Shown here one piece after another: positions 9,674 to 22,628 of a DNA stretch of 64,000 nt. Below the pieces are notes generated by a model, which ran no database searches, was not told where the DNA came from, and was given only the letters and a program-made list of their open reading frames with translations. Both the position numbers and the translations under genes were made by a program. Position 1 is the stretch's first letter; each line of letters starts with the position of its first letter. This stretch comes from Hirudinaria manillensis (taxonomy: Eukaryota; Annelida; Clitellata; Hirudinida; Hirudinidae): positions 12,149,001 through 12,213,000 of the forward strand of contig CM067528.1 of assembly GCA_034509925.1 (NCBI GenBank). The letters are read 5' to 3'.

Positions 9674-12600
9674 ATCTTCTCGGTTACTCACCATTCCTTG
9701 TCAGCGAGGACATGGGACTTATGTTCAGCATTGCAGTCGGCATAGATGGCTGTTCCACAGAACAATGGACAGAGTATTGCAACGCCCATCACAGAACAAC
9801 CAAACAGCCTTCCATCAGAAAACTCATTAAAGGTAGATTTTTTTCAGAGAGGATTATTTTAGTGGATTGAGAAATTAAAAAATAACGAATTTGCTTTTGT
9901 TTATTGGCTGAAAGCAAAACAACTATTCAATAATAATCGGGTATCAATGTAAGTTTAGGGGAGTGGCGAAGGAAATTTTGTATGCGATGCGCGTATTACG
10001 TTGTATGCACATGATGTTCATCTAGTAAACAATGTAAACATCAATAGTATTAAAAATAGTAAAATAAATTTGCTTCCTAATTCAAAAAATAAAATATTTA
10101 ATTTTAGTTTTAAAAGAGAAGAGTGATCACCAATATCGAAGTCGATATGTTAATATACTTTGGTATATTATATTAGTAACAAGTGTATCTCTATAGAACG
10201 ATGTTGTTTTCCTCTGCAAAATGGGCTAAATGATCTCTTGAAGAGAATCGCTTAATATTGAGATCAAGGATAGAATAATGAAGTTCTGAATAATGACTTG
10301 GGATGTTCAGAAAAACATGTCTTCGAGATGCACGTTATTTTGGAAGTGTCCGGTGATAAATAATAGTTTAAGCATTAATTTGGGTAAAATGAGAATAAGA
10401 TAACCATAACATTAGGAACCTCATTGAAATATTATTGAAATGTTATTCAAATGTATAAATTTATTAGTCAAAATAGAATGAAATAGGCAATAAACTTTAT
10501 TTAATCCAGCAATAAGAACCTTCTATAAGTGACATTTGCAAGCTTTAACGTCATATCCAGGAGGAGTCCTAGACTCAAATAAATTTAAGTCTGGAAATAG
10601 TTTTCTCAATCTTCCAAAGAACTTTTCATCGAAATTGCATCTCTTCATGCTCTCTAATTGCTTCTTCATAGGTGTTTTATGCACTATAGGGATTATATTA
10701 TCATCGCGTCCAGTCAACAGCAACGAGACTGTGAATTGTCCAAACTTGCGAACGAAAAGATGACTCACATCCTTGGTCCTAGGAATAAGCCGAGGCAAGA
10801 TCCTCCAGCATGTACCTAATTGAACGCTCAAACATTCTGCAATTTCATCGGCATAACTGTTTTCCACTTCAATATTCTTGTCCTCATATGTTGAAAAGAC
10901 AATCCTCATAGAGAGATTAGGTAGCAAACAGGCAACTATAACACTTTCATTTCCTGCATATTCTTTTATCACTGCAAAACATTCGGTTTTCTTGATTAAT
11001 TTACCCTGTTTTTCGTATCGGCTCAAATCCAAATGTTCCATTCCTTTAATTCCCAAATAATTTTCGCCTGAGTATGGATTTTTCGTTCTAAAAACGAAGT
11101 CGACAAGTCCCTTCCAGTGATCGTTGAGGTTCTCGTAATATTTTTTGATTGAGGGATTATTAAGAAGGCATAAATCATGAGATCCATGCGTGATGTTATC
11201 GAATTTCTTAAGAGGCACGTTCAAAATTAATACCATTTCAACTTTTCGCCTGCAGACCGGGCATCCATTTTTACTGAAAATCACAATATAGTATATTTTA
11301 TCAATAAAAAATAAACGGTTAATTAAATAAACAGTTCTGGGATACTTACAATTTGCCGCAACTCGCTACACATTGTGGACACATTACGTGACCGCATTTA
11401 CTGAATTGGCAGAACCTGGTTGAAGCAAGCGATGAATAGCAAACCGGACACTCCATTTCGCTATTAAATTCTTTAGTCTCCGCTTCTATAGGATTTCCTT
11501 TGCAATATTCTGACATGCAGTATATGAATGCAGATTTAGAATCTGATTTGCCTTCTTGTCCCTGTACGTCTGGCTCATTCCCACTTTGGTCCGATTCGTT
11601 TCCTGTCGTGATTTCTGCGCTATCCATTTCTTTAGCAAATTAGTTTTTTTTAAAGATGAAATATCTTTGCTAAACTTTGCATTTAAAAATATCTCGGTCA
11701 TTGAATATGAAAGACCGTTAACTATTATATTTTATTTAAAAACCAATTTTAACTTAAAAAAGATCTTTTGCAATAAAATTGAAATTTTATAGCAGTAAAT
11801 TAATTTTGTACTCATCTTATTTACTATTCAAAATAAATATAAAAGCAAAAAATATAAAAACAAAGTATATAGGCCATTGGAGCCCTCCACATGTTATTTA
11901 GGTATGTATTGTATATGCAAGTAGAAAAAATATCTCTATCCAAGCTATTTTGAAATAGCCGTAGTTTCTCAATTTTAATTCTTTATAGCAAGTGGCTTAC
12001 AAGCCACGATATCCACAGCACTGAAAAGGTTTTTATTTTGCTGTTTCATTGTCGGCTGTTACGACATCTGACGACAAACTAAGTTTTTATTTCTATTAAC
12101 AGAAATAAAGCATGAAAAACTTTACCTGGACGTCATAAAAGACAACAACTACAACTCAGAAATGATGCCATTTTACCTCGACAATTACGTCATATCATCC
12201 CCACCGCAAATATCCCCTTACATGACCTCAAGATCTGATGAAAGTCACCACAGAATTCCCATCGAAGGAGAATCATTGTCCTCCCGCTCTACGTCGTCTT
12301 CGCACCTGCATCCAGTCCAAGACACCGACAGAAGAAGCGATATCAATCAAAGTAAAAGGACCCGCCCAATCATGGGAACTTCCGCCAAAGAAGCCGTCAA
12401 AGCATTTGTCCTCAGCAAACCCACCAACGTCACGCAAGTTGAGAAAAATGCAGGCTCTCCATACTCGTCGGTAACCACGTCAAAACATCACGTCAATTCG
12501 ACTTGTGCCCCGGCCAAAGCAGGTGGCCATTTTGCCGCTAACTCTCTCGAATCAGAGAAAGGACAGAAAGGAAAAAATTCTCCGAACGACCTCAAATCGT

Positions 12601-12767
12601 CCTTGGGACAAACCTCATTTCCTATCGAAACGATTTCTTCAATAGCTTCATCGAGTTCTGATAAACTTCCGATAAATAATTTCACGAAATTGAAAAACAA
12701 ATCCAATCACGACGCTATGCGGGACGATGGCTACTTCACGAAATCCGAAATGGGAGTTCCTTTTTAA
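9674..12767 (+). CDS. Duplicated exons 3-4 of the unrecognised plus-strand gene (partial)
   Basis: Exons 9674-9832 and 12103-12767 correspond to 3347-3505 and 5787-6451. Acceptor ttaacctcag, donor AAAG/GTAGAT and acceptor ctattaacag are all kept, and both reading frames are intact to the stop. Exon 4 differs at 6 of 201 residues from the first copy. No copy of exons 1-2 precedes it: the kinase pseudogene ends only 142 bp upstream. It is therefore either an orphan fragment or an alternative 3' end for transcripts that start at 285, because exon 2 ends in the same phase that this exon 3 needs. The lack of stops could simply reflect youth. Confidence 0.55.
10523..11627 (-). CDS. RING-finger protein, copy 2
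   Basis: There are two exons, 11627-11350 and 11273-10523, giving 342 aa. The N terminus (MDSAEITTGNESDQSGNEPD) is acidic and reads continuously into a C3HC4 RING at roughly residues 55-105 (CPVC, CGH, CPQC, CPVC), split by the phase-2 intron. A ~240-residue C-terminal region of unknown fold follows. This is presumably a ubiquitin ligase; I infer that from the RING alone. It sits in the intron between the duplicated plus-strand exons, on the opposite strand. It differs from copy 1 by four residues in the RING part and two in exon 2, apart from the N-terminal frame change in copy 1. I judge this copy more likely to be the ancestral form because its frame is uninterrupted. Confidence 0.75.
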
Positions 12768-13216
12768 CTCGAGGCAAAGTTTATTCAAATAATTCATAAT
12801 TATTTAATAATTAATTAATTAATTTATAATAAATATTTGATTTAATGCGGTAAATGTTTTGTTCCGCATATGTAAACAAACAGTGTGATTGTTTATTGAG
12901 ATAGTTCAATAAAAAAATCCGTGAGATTTATGTATGTATGTATTATATGTATGGATAAATTTACATATTTTCCTCAAAAGTGAATTCTGACTTCCAAAGG
13001 GTTTGTTATTATGTTCAGCTAATTCAGCTCCGAAATTGCTTTTAGCAGCATCATGGCACTCAGAGATGGTCATACTTATTATTATTAACGATAATTGCTG
13101 CTAATAAAATTAGAAATAATATTAATATAATATATAATAACAATAATAATAATTATTATATTAACATTAATTATCATAATAATTAATTAACGTTTATTAT
13201 TTAATAAAGTTAATTC

Positions 13217-16200
13217 TCATTCTGGCAGCAGATTCAGTTCCAGCTCATCTCTGCTGAGATTTCTTTTTTTACCAAACGTGTTGAATTGAGAAGACAAGGT
13301 ACTGCTGTCTGAACCGTTATAAATCGGGGAGCGGCAGGAAGCCCCCGTTCCGGTTGAACAGGTGGCCGATTGGATGACCTTTTCAATGCCAGAAGAGGTC
13401 GACTGGACGCATCTTTCGAGGGCATTGGCCGATTCTATGATGAGTTCGATGTCTTGGGCCAGTTGTTGAAATGTAGGTCGTTCGTTAGGATCGGGATTCC
13501 AACAGCTTTGCATCATTTGATAACTGCTGGCGAAATTACCGCGCGTTACCACGTGCCGTAGCGTTTCTAAATGATAAATCTGTTAAGTTGCATTCGGCCC
13601 AGAAAAAATCATTATATTATTATAAATAAAATTTCTAATAAAAAAAAAAAGAATTGAATTGAAACTTGCACGCTGTCAGGACAATAGGCGGGTTGTGAGG
13701 GACGCAGACCCTTTTGGACGTGTCCAATGACCTCCCAGTTTTCTAGGTCAGCGTATGGAACACTGCCACGTGTCAGTAACTCCCAGAGAAGAATTCCGTA
13801 AGACCACTGGTTAAGATGTCAAATAATTGACAAATAAGCCGATTAAAATATAAATTCATTAGCAAAGTTATTGAATATCAAAGTAATCCGAATACTGATT
13901 ATCGATGCACTTAGTCACCAATCGGTTTAACATACCGTTGGTCGGTTGGTGAAGGTGATTTATAATGGTGTATTTGAAAAAGAATATAGTAATTATCGGA
14001 ACTGAGTACATAAAAAGCAGGAAGTGTTGTATTTCATGTTCGGAAATGTCGCTGTTCAGGGAAATCAAGTACAAACCACGTCACTCATGGTGGTGAACAC
14101 GTTGGCCTCCAAGCATTCCAGGGCCATCCACCTAACCGGCACTGGAGTCTTGTTATGGCAAAGTCTGTAATAATCTCGCACCATCAATTCTCTTGACAGG
14201 CCAAAATCGGCCACTTTAACCAGCCCTCTGTCGTCCACCCTGTAATTTGATATCGATGTGTTACTTTGTATTATTACTTAACTTAATTTATAAAAAAACT
14301 ATTTATAAATAAATTAAATAAACGTTAAACAACATTTAGAAAAACATTCGCTTTATAAAAATCATCTGAATGACATAAATCCATCTGAAAATTTCTGAAC
14401 ATTCAGAGAACATTATTAATATTTAACTTCAAGTTGTGATGATCGTTGTGATGATTGTTAACAACAACAACAGCAGCAGCAACAACACCAAAGTAATTTA
14501 TTTGGTCATTACAAGATGTAAAATAAAATTACATGCAGTTTCTGGCGGCAAGATCTCGGTGGACAAATCTGATGCTGGACAAGTAAATCATTCCGTAAGC
14601 AATTTGGAGACTCATCTTCAACAGCTCCAAGACTGTTATGAACTGTAAAATCAGTCAATTTTCTGAAGTGATAAACAATTATTACTAATAATATGTCTAA
14701 TAATAATAATAATAAGCCAATAAATAAGCCTATAACATTATGGTACGTTCTTAACCCATATTACTCTTTAAGGGGATATTAAATGATGTTAAACATGTAC
14801 GTGAATTGTTAAATGTTTGGGACTTTTCATATTATCATCAAGTTTTATGAATTAAAAGTAACTGGATTTAGTGTCGTTTCTAGAGCAAAAGTACAGCAAA
14901 AGGATCAGTTAAACAAATAAAATAGGCACGTACCAATTTGGAGTTCATTATGTAGGTCCTCATGTCTCCATTGGCCATGAAAGGCAGGACGACCATCGGG
15001 CTTCCGTCGGGGTCAAAGGTCACACCGATGACTCCGAGGACGTGCGGGTGCTTGAAACCCCTCATGAGCACCGCTTCTCTCAGAAACAGTTCCGCCATTT
15101 CCGTCTCTTCAGGCTTATCTGACATCAGACGTGCAGTTGAATGTTAAATTATGAATTAAATTTAAATAATAACAATAATGCTTTTTTTTTAGCTTTGTTA
15201 AATAAAAACGAAATAGGATAAAGCGTGCTGACATTTCATAGTCTTTACGGCAACTCTTTCTTCGATTTTCAGCCGCTCGTGGCACAGAAAGGCGCTGAAT
15301 ACTCTTCCGAATTGACCTGAAACATAACTTAATAGTTTTTCGAGGGTTGGACAACAGAAAATGAATTTTGTTTTTGCATTTTTTAGAGCAATTTAAACGG
15401 TAATTCTAATAATGTACAGGTGAAAGAATCATGAAAAATGAAGGATCGTGCATTATGTTATGACAATGATAATTCAATTAATCAGATTAATTACCTATTC
15501 CGACACATTCGCCTAACTTAATTCTCGACCTCGGAACAAACATTTCCTGCAAGTCATCGTAAAGTCCTGCCTCTGCCATGTTTCCAAGATGGCGACACAT
15601 CCGGGCATCTGGAGAGATACCAAATCTTGAAGGTTTCACCCATTTCTTAGATCTTTCGCTATTCCCTCCAGCTATTTAACAAAGAATTTCCATCATATTG
15701 TTGGATCCCTAGATCCAGATAATTGAAGAATAATTAAAATTATATTGCGGATTAATTAATTTAGTAATTAATTAATTTATTGGCAATATAATTTGATGAT
15801 TGGTTAAAGTCTTTGGTTATGAATCTCGACAAATAGAGTTATCTCGAAAATGGGAGCGAGAGTTAGAGAAACAGCAGATTTCAAGACTTAGACATTCGAG
15901 CATTGTACATCTTCCAAGCCATCCGAACACTTTCAATAAACCTGACATTCTATAATTAGTTTGAGGACCCCGGGTTATTACAATATCATAAACCATCATC
16001 ATAATTTTTATCCTCAAAATGGGTAATACTCACCTGATTCAATTTGTTCGATTGGAGGGAAAGGATCGGAGTTTCTCAAAATGAAACTTCCATCCCGCAT
16101 TTTTGGTCTCGATTTTCGCTTCAACCTTTTTCTTTTCACCAAGCAAATGGTAGTGGATATCAGCACCGTAAAGCATACAACTCCGCCAGCGATGCCTAAT

Positions 16201-19200
16201 ATAGTAGTATCTGGACGACGGAAAAAGGATTTGCTGGTCACTATTTAGAGCTACTGAAATTGATATAGTTTATTTTTTAAAAGTTAATGCAAGTATATAA
16301 TAATAATTCTTGGCAGATGCTTTGTTTTTTATCTTACATTAGAACGTTTCAGTATTACTTCGACCACAATTTAAAATTAATTAAATATAAAATTGGTTAC
16401 CTCCAATTAAGTTCTTCGCCCATGCTAAGATTTTTGATTTGATGGTCTGAGTTTCTGATTGGTTCTCCGCATAGGCCCTTACCTCCTGAGTCATGACATC
16501 ATCATCGATGTCTTTAAGAGCATCAGTAGCATCCGTTCTGCCCATGGCTGAGGATTTGGAAATGTGAACTTTGGTCGGTGGAATCAGGCGCAATCTCACG
16601 GAAGATTCGACGAAGTGAAGGCTGTCGTTAATTTTACAAGTGTACGACACGGACGCTGCCGCTCTGATGTCGTCGGCGTCGTAGTACGGGTAGTAACTGC
16701 CGTCGTCTTCGTCGTTTGCTTCGTGGTCGGTCGGAACGTTTGGCGGCTCATCCTGGGCTTGATTGAAATGTTCAACGTCTGACCCTCCTGCCCTCGAGTA
16801 GAACTTGCTCAACTTTCCCAGGAATGAGGTCAAGTTCAAGGTCAGCGTGCCTCCGTCAGTGACGTACGTACGACCTTCCAGACGGGGAACTTCGTGCTGG
16901 GCCAGCTTAATACCTCTGACCCAACGCAGTCGGACAGGCAGCGATTGATCAGAAACAACGTCGCAACGAAATCCAACTATAGATTCCTGGTCTTCATCGG
17001 AGGCTACGTTGTGTGACAAGTGAAGATCCTCGGGAGATTTTGTCAAGCGCAAAGGCTCTACGATTAAAATTAAATTTCGAATCTAAAGAAATATAAGAAT
17101 TGATGCAAAAAATATTTTTAAAGATCCGTATAATAATAGCCTTATAATCGAATTAATAATCGAAATAAGCATTAAACAAACATTTACCAAAGACATTCAA
17201 TTGAGACCAGGCAACTACTTGACCCTCGGAATGTTGGAGACGACACGACAATGTTGAGACATCTTTCAATGATACGTTCCATATTGTCACCTGGGATGTG
17301 ATTTCTACACCTGAGTCTGAAAGACAATGACATAATATAAATAATATAATTGCTGCTAATATAAATAATAATAATGATTGAGAAAATGGGTGCACATTAG
17401 GCATACATCAATGTTTTTCTATTCGAAGTTTACGAGTTATATTACATTATATTATATATCGATAATTTATATTAATATATAATTACAATTAAATTATACT
17501 ATTCATGAGAAGGGGAACTGCATGTATGTGTTGTTTCAAAAAGTGATGAGGAAAACGAGGATGAAGATGAATTGCCGAGGATGAATGAATGAATGAATGA
17601 ATGAATGAATCGTCGTTATTAAAAAAATGACAAAGTTAGCTTTATCATTATCATTCTTTCCATCCTGATATTCATCATTATCAATCTAGCGAGTCATTAA
17701 GTACAAATGCTGTACTTGTCTCTCGGGATTGGTTGATCATTGGTTGGCCATTCTTGAACCAACGGATTCTCTGAAATGATTGACCGACGATGGTTGCAGT
17801 GAAGGACACGTTTTGACCGACCGTGGCATTTGCGGAGAGAGGCCTCACGATGAATCTTGGACGTTCTGAGGGCGCATTTAATTCTTTTAAAATATTAATG
17901 CTTTTAATTTAATTAATTGCTTTTAATATAATCTAAATTTTAATTTTCTATTGCAATTTTTTTTTATTTAATTATTGTCTGAACATTTAGAACAAAGTCG
18001 TTAGACAGTTCGAGTTGTGAATGTTGATTACAAAAGCAGAAGACTGTAACCCTTGACCTCCTACCTCTCACCATGACCTTGAACTCAACGCCATCTGACC
18101 TCCCATCCTCGTTTTCTGCTCGACATTTGTAAGACCCTTCCTGGTTCAATGTCACATTGTTCAACTTCAGAGAAGTTTCACTCGACTTAGCAGTGTTCTT
18201 TATCGCTTGGCCAGTAGGTCCGAACCAATGGATTTTAGGAATAGGTCTGCCATGCAATAATTGTCAAAGCTGGTGATTTCAGATCAATCTGTTGTTTAGC
18301 TAATTATTATTATATTTTAGCTAATTATTAAAATGTATTAAATTATAATACATTCGATAATTTAAGAATAATAATTTTCAATGAATTTAAATTTATATTA
18401 ATCATTTGTCCTTACTTTCCAGAAAAGACACATTGCAGTGTGATGGATTGACCGGAAAAAACGAGTTCAGTCAAGGGAGAGTGGTGGACAAGTTTGGGGC
18501 CGCTAGGATGACCTTCGTAATTGGCCCCTGAAAATAAATTTGCTTAGCTGTCGAGTTTCCCAGGGTTTCTAAAAGACCTATTCCTAAAATATCAAAGAGG
18601 AATGTTTAAAACCTGTGATGGTCAATTTGCACAGACTTCCAAACTGAGTTCCGGAGTCCACGTGGGCGCTTTTTACTCCGCACATGTAGTATCCATCGTC
18701 TTCCGGAGTTGTGTGCACAAAAATAAGTGATCCTGAAAGAATTATTCACTATATTGACTGCCACGAACATTCAAGCTATGGAGAAGCAAAGGAACTGTTT
18801 AATTTTCAACAATTTTCATACAAAGAATGATTATTTGAACAATACAGACCATCATGGCTCAGTATAATTCGTTCGTTGTGATCAACCGGCTGAGGATTTT
18901 GGTCGTCCTGACCCGAAGTTCTCCTCCAATCGTAGACCAATCGATTCGAGTCCACACCCACGTAGCGACACAGGAGTCTGGCCGATTGGCCATTTTCGAC
19001 CTGCAAGCCCCAATCATCCTTGTGATGAAAGGGTGGCAACTCTAAAATTATTCACATTTTCGATGAATTGCAAATGGCCGTAGGATGGTTTAATCATAAA
19101 TTGTAATGATTTATTATCAATTATAACGATTTATTATAAAAATATATCTAAACAAGCAATAAGTATTTAAGAATAAGAATTATACCTGCAACATCAATTT

Positions 19201-22200
19201 CAAACGGTTCCAGTTCGAGGCTTCCCCATTGGTTGGTTATTTTTAGACTCCAGACTCCATCGTGTTCCGATTTGGAGATGTCTTTTATGGATAAAATAAT
19301 ACGATTTTCAATCACTATTAAGCTGACAGACGAAATCGTTGAAGGCGGTGATGATGACGATGTCGTTGATGTCGTTGTTGTTGTTGTTGTTGCTGGAATT
19401 GAAGAAGTTGAAGGAAATTGGTTGCTGGACAAGGTGGAATAAATGAGTTCCACTTTGGTGGAGTTCCAACTAATACAGGTTGTTGTTGCTGCTGATGATG
19501 ATGATGATGACGATGATGATTCCCTTCGATGGTGTTGATGATGATTGTCACCATCATGATCATCATGATGATGATCTTCTTCTTTTTCTTCTGTTTCTGT
19601 TTTGTAAATGCCGTCGTCTGAAGTTGATTTTTTAGGTTTCTGCCGACACCACACTACACTGTGAATTAATTAAGCCATTTGTTATTATTATTATTTTTTT
19701 TTTATAAATATTATTATTAAATGTGATTAAATTAACTTATATCTTATTACCTATTAAGCAATTTAAGGCGTTACTAATTATGATGTAACTTACCAGTAAT
19801 AGGGATAATATTAAATGACAATCGACAATAATAATAATAATAATAATAATAATAATTAATAATAATAATAAAAATGCGTCATTTATATAGCGCCGTGAGC
19901 GTGAGCTACAGGGGCTCTGAAAAGTGATGCTTTCAGAACGAGCAGATCAATTTAAGTGATTTCTTAAATACTTAAACTATTATAATTATATTATATTTTA
20001 TTTTCAACCATCTTAACCCTTAAATACTCTTTAAAATGAAATTTTCAATTCAAATTACTCTCTCGATTGTTGATTCGTTGTATCCGATGTCTTAACCTTA
20101 TCCAATTTCAAATACTTGTAAATCCTACTTCATTAAAATATATTCTAATATTAATATTAATCCTATATTAATAACTAATATTACAATTTACTGAATTCAT
20201 GTACTTTGGACGCGGTTCTCCTACAACTTGACACTCGACAGAGAAAGAATCTCTGGCAGAAAAGATCAATTTCGTGGTTCCCGAAACGTCCATAGTTTCA
20301 TCCCGGTGATACTCTGACCATTGGCAACCAATCAAAGATGGAGCTTCTCGTTCTGTTGTTATATAATAAGGTAATATAAAGAATTACATAACCTCTAAAA
20401 TAACGTCATAAAAGAAACAAGACTTGTGAATTCCGTCGTGAATTTGAACCTAAACTGAAACCGATGCAAACGCAAAATGATCGCTGTATAGTTCATCATT
20501 TAGGGTACTTTAAATAAATGCTTGATAACAATTCTATTTCTTGAATCATTTGAAAATAATGAATAACGTTGGGATTCATTAAAATTTGTTGGAAATTCAT
20601 TCGAAAATAGAAAGCACATGAGCAAGTAAACAAATCGTTTTCAAACAAAACGCTACTCGGACTGAAGCGGCTGACTTCTGACAAGCTTAAAAATAAGTAA
20701 CTTGGAAATAAGTTATTTTATTAAAAAACAAATGAATTATCGAGTCTATCGAAGCGCTAGTAAGAACACTGACTTATGAAAGAAACGCAAAACTGATACA
20801 CATTTCAGATAATCCATCCAAATTTCTGCAATTTCTGTTCAACTCACTTTGAGGATTAACGAAGAATTCTTCAATTTTGACCAACTCGTTTAAATCGCCG
20901 ACGGTCTTCTTATCTCCATTTTCGTGGTCCTCATCATCTTCATCACGAATGCCACCACCAACGTCTATGATGGCGAAGATGCCGAATCTGTAGGGTCCCT
21001 CTCCTTTGAGCCACATGGTGCATCTCTGTGAAGCAGTTGCGGTCGTTGCGATTAGACATGGCGGTCGTTCGTTTCATAGTTTCGTGAATTTCGATGCGAG
21101 AAAATATGAATTCAATTTAAACCGTTTCAATTTTATTGAGGTTTTCATACTTTTGAGTCATTATAACGTCAATATAATGTCAAGTCGTTATCAGGAGTTT
21201 GCAAAATGGATAATTGGTAAAACAGTGTCATTTATCACTTCATTAAATGGATCGAATATTGAAAAGCTAACAAAGAGTTAAAATTAACTGATTACTTTAT
21301 TCTTAAATTCTATAATTATAATAAAATAAATTATAAATTAAATGTCATATTTTATAAATAAATAAATAATGATTATTCACATTTACTAAATAAATTATTA
21401 TTTACATTATTTTTGCAATAATAACAATTCAATGTTTAAAAAATCTTTTCTATCAAATATTATTGGACGACCCCTTCTTTTAAGAAGTTGACCTTATCAT
21501 TTCACTTTTATGTAATTTGCTAACGTATCAAAAAGAATGTATTTGGTATAACTTAACTTAATTTAAGCAACGCAATTTAAGTAATTTTTAATTAATTCAT
21601 AAATTTAATAAATTCTCCTACGTTTTAAGACATTTATTTTAAAATTATTTTAATTACCAACTTGATTTGGAAGTATTGCGCAATCCTCTGTTGGTTTTAT
21701 TTCATTTTTCTTTGATTTTTTCAAATCCTCCGAAATGAAAAGACTTTTTGCTTTGCTGAGGATACTTGTAGGACCGAGAAGGAAATATTTCATTCTTTCT
21801 TCGTCTGCCGAATTATCTGGATGGATGGAGTTATATTTCCAGGAAAATTCGATCCTGTTCAAAGATAGGATGGTCACAGCCAGAACTAGTGGTGGATTGC
21901 GTTCAGTTTCTTTATCTTTCATCTTCACCATCTCATTGATGGCCTCAGGGAAAGTAGGGTTGATGATTGAACTTACAGTGTGGCTTGTGGTTGGGCGTAA
22001 TACGTCCGTTGAAACCGTTGTGTAACCGTCGTTGTTTGGTGAATCGCTCTCTAGTGCAGACTTCATGCTTTTTGAGGATTTATTGCCGATTATTAATTCA
22101 TTTTTCTGACTAATATTTCTTCTCCCATGTTTTTTCCCATGTTGTCCATACTCTTGGAATCTTCCTTTGTTGTTGCGTATCAAGTTTTGACTTTCTGGAT

Positions 22201-22628
22201 TTCTTCCATCGCCAGATGTCGCATGCCGTAGAAAGCGGACTTCTTTCGAATGAAAAGAACTTGTCTGAACGGGGTGGATGCTGGAGAGACTGTGTGTTTC
22301 CCTTAGACCTCCAAAAGTATTTTGACATTCACTTGGTTTTTTATATTTAAATTTCTTCTACTTTTTATCATTATTTATTTACTAGCATTAAATTCCAAGA
22401 AATATTTTAGTTAATGCTTAATTTAATATTTCATATTAATATGTAATTCTCACCTTGTCTTTTGTTCCTCTGAAGATCGCTTGGTATCGTGAAATTGATG
22501 TCAGCCGATATGGAAGGTTTTGTTGATAAAAAGGAATCCGGAATGAAGGATGAAGATGATGATGACGACGAAGACGATGAAGATGAGACCAGAAGAAACA
22601 CGAGAACAAAGAAAAATATCGGAGCCAT
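13217..22628 (-). CDS. Ig-domain receptor tyrosine kinase, MET/TAM-like kinase domain
   Basis: Twenty exons join in phase (4467 nt, 1488 aa): 22628-22454, 22242-21662, 21025-20848, 20352-20205, 19658-19186, 19041-18850, 18732-18613, 18527-18416, 18246-18065, 17865-17716, 17316-17188, 17057-16401, 16240-16034, 15671-15495, 15316-15233, 15118-14934, 14642-14533, 14239-14077, 13806-13670, 13523-13217. A signal peptide with a poly-Ser run opens the protein. The second exon's start is the least certain. About five Ig-like domains follow (residues ~312-1010); the first carries a His/Asp/Ser-rich insert and the last an acidic Asp/Tyr insert. The membrane segment is near 1044-1067, followed by [10 protein letters not shown]. 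The kinase is complete: GIGQFG, VAVK (K1185), HRDLAARN (D1280), DFG (D1298), a YY pair in the activation loop, RWMALE and [15 protein letters not shown] and VRDYY resemble MET and AXL/TYRO3 receptors, but Sema, IPT and clear FN3 domains are not seen, so no orthologue is named. Its 3' half is duplicated as the pseudogene at 6914-9531. Confidence 0.9.
15699..15982 (-). mobile_element. MITE-like element, copy B (284 bp)
   Basis: This is an inverted copy of the element at 7539-7817, inside a kinase-gene intron between the membrane-segment exon and the juxtamembrane exon. It too is flanked by ATAT (15695-15698 and 15983-15986). Its ends are TGTTGGATCCCTAG and, on the other strand, TGTAATAACCCGGG, which match at 8 of 14 positions. 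The corresponding part of unit 1 is deleted, so an empty site cannot be checked there. Confidence 0.85.
17576..17610. repeat. (GAAT)n microsatellite
   Basis: This is a run of about eight GAAT units in a kinase-gene intron between two Ig-like exons. Confidence 0.85.

Larger units (their letters stand above)
9621..17156. repeat. Tandem segmental duplication, unit 2
   Basis: This is the partner of 3294-9617. It contains orphan copies of the last two exons of the plus gene, RING copy 2, and the 3' half of the intact receptor kinase (from the last Ig-like exon to the stop). Its right edge lies in the intron upstream of that exon, at the sequence ttataatcgaattaa. From there the kinase gene continues in unique sequence. 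Unit 2 retains the 1464 bp lost from unit 1, including MITE copy B. Confidence 0.92.

Noticed and set aside
19318-19566. His/Gln-rich frame in the kinase Ig exon
   Set aside because: It is an out-of-frame reading of the His/Asp/Ser tract in the in-phase exon 19658-19186.
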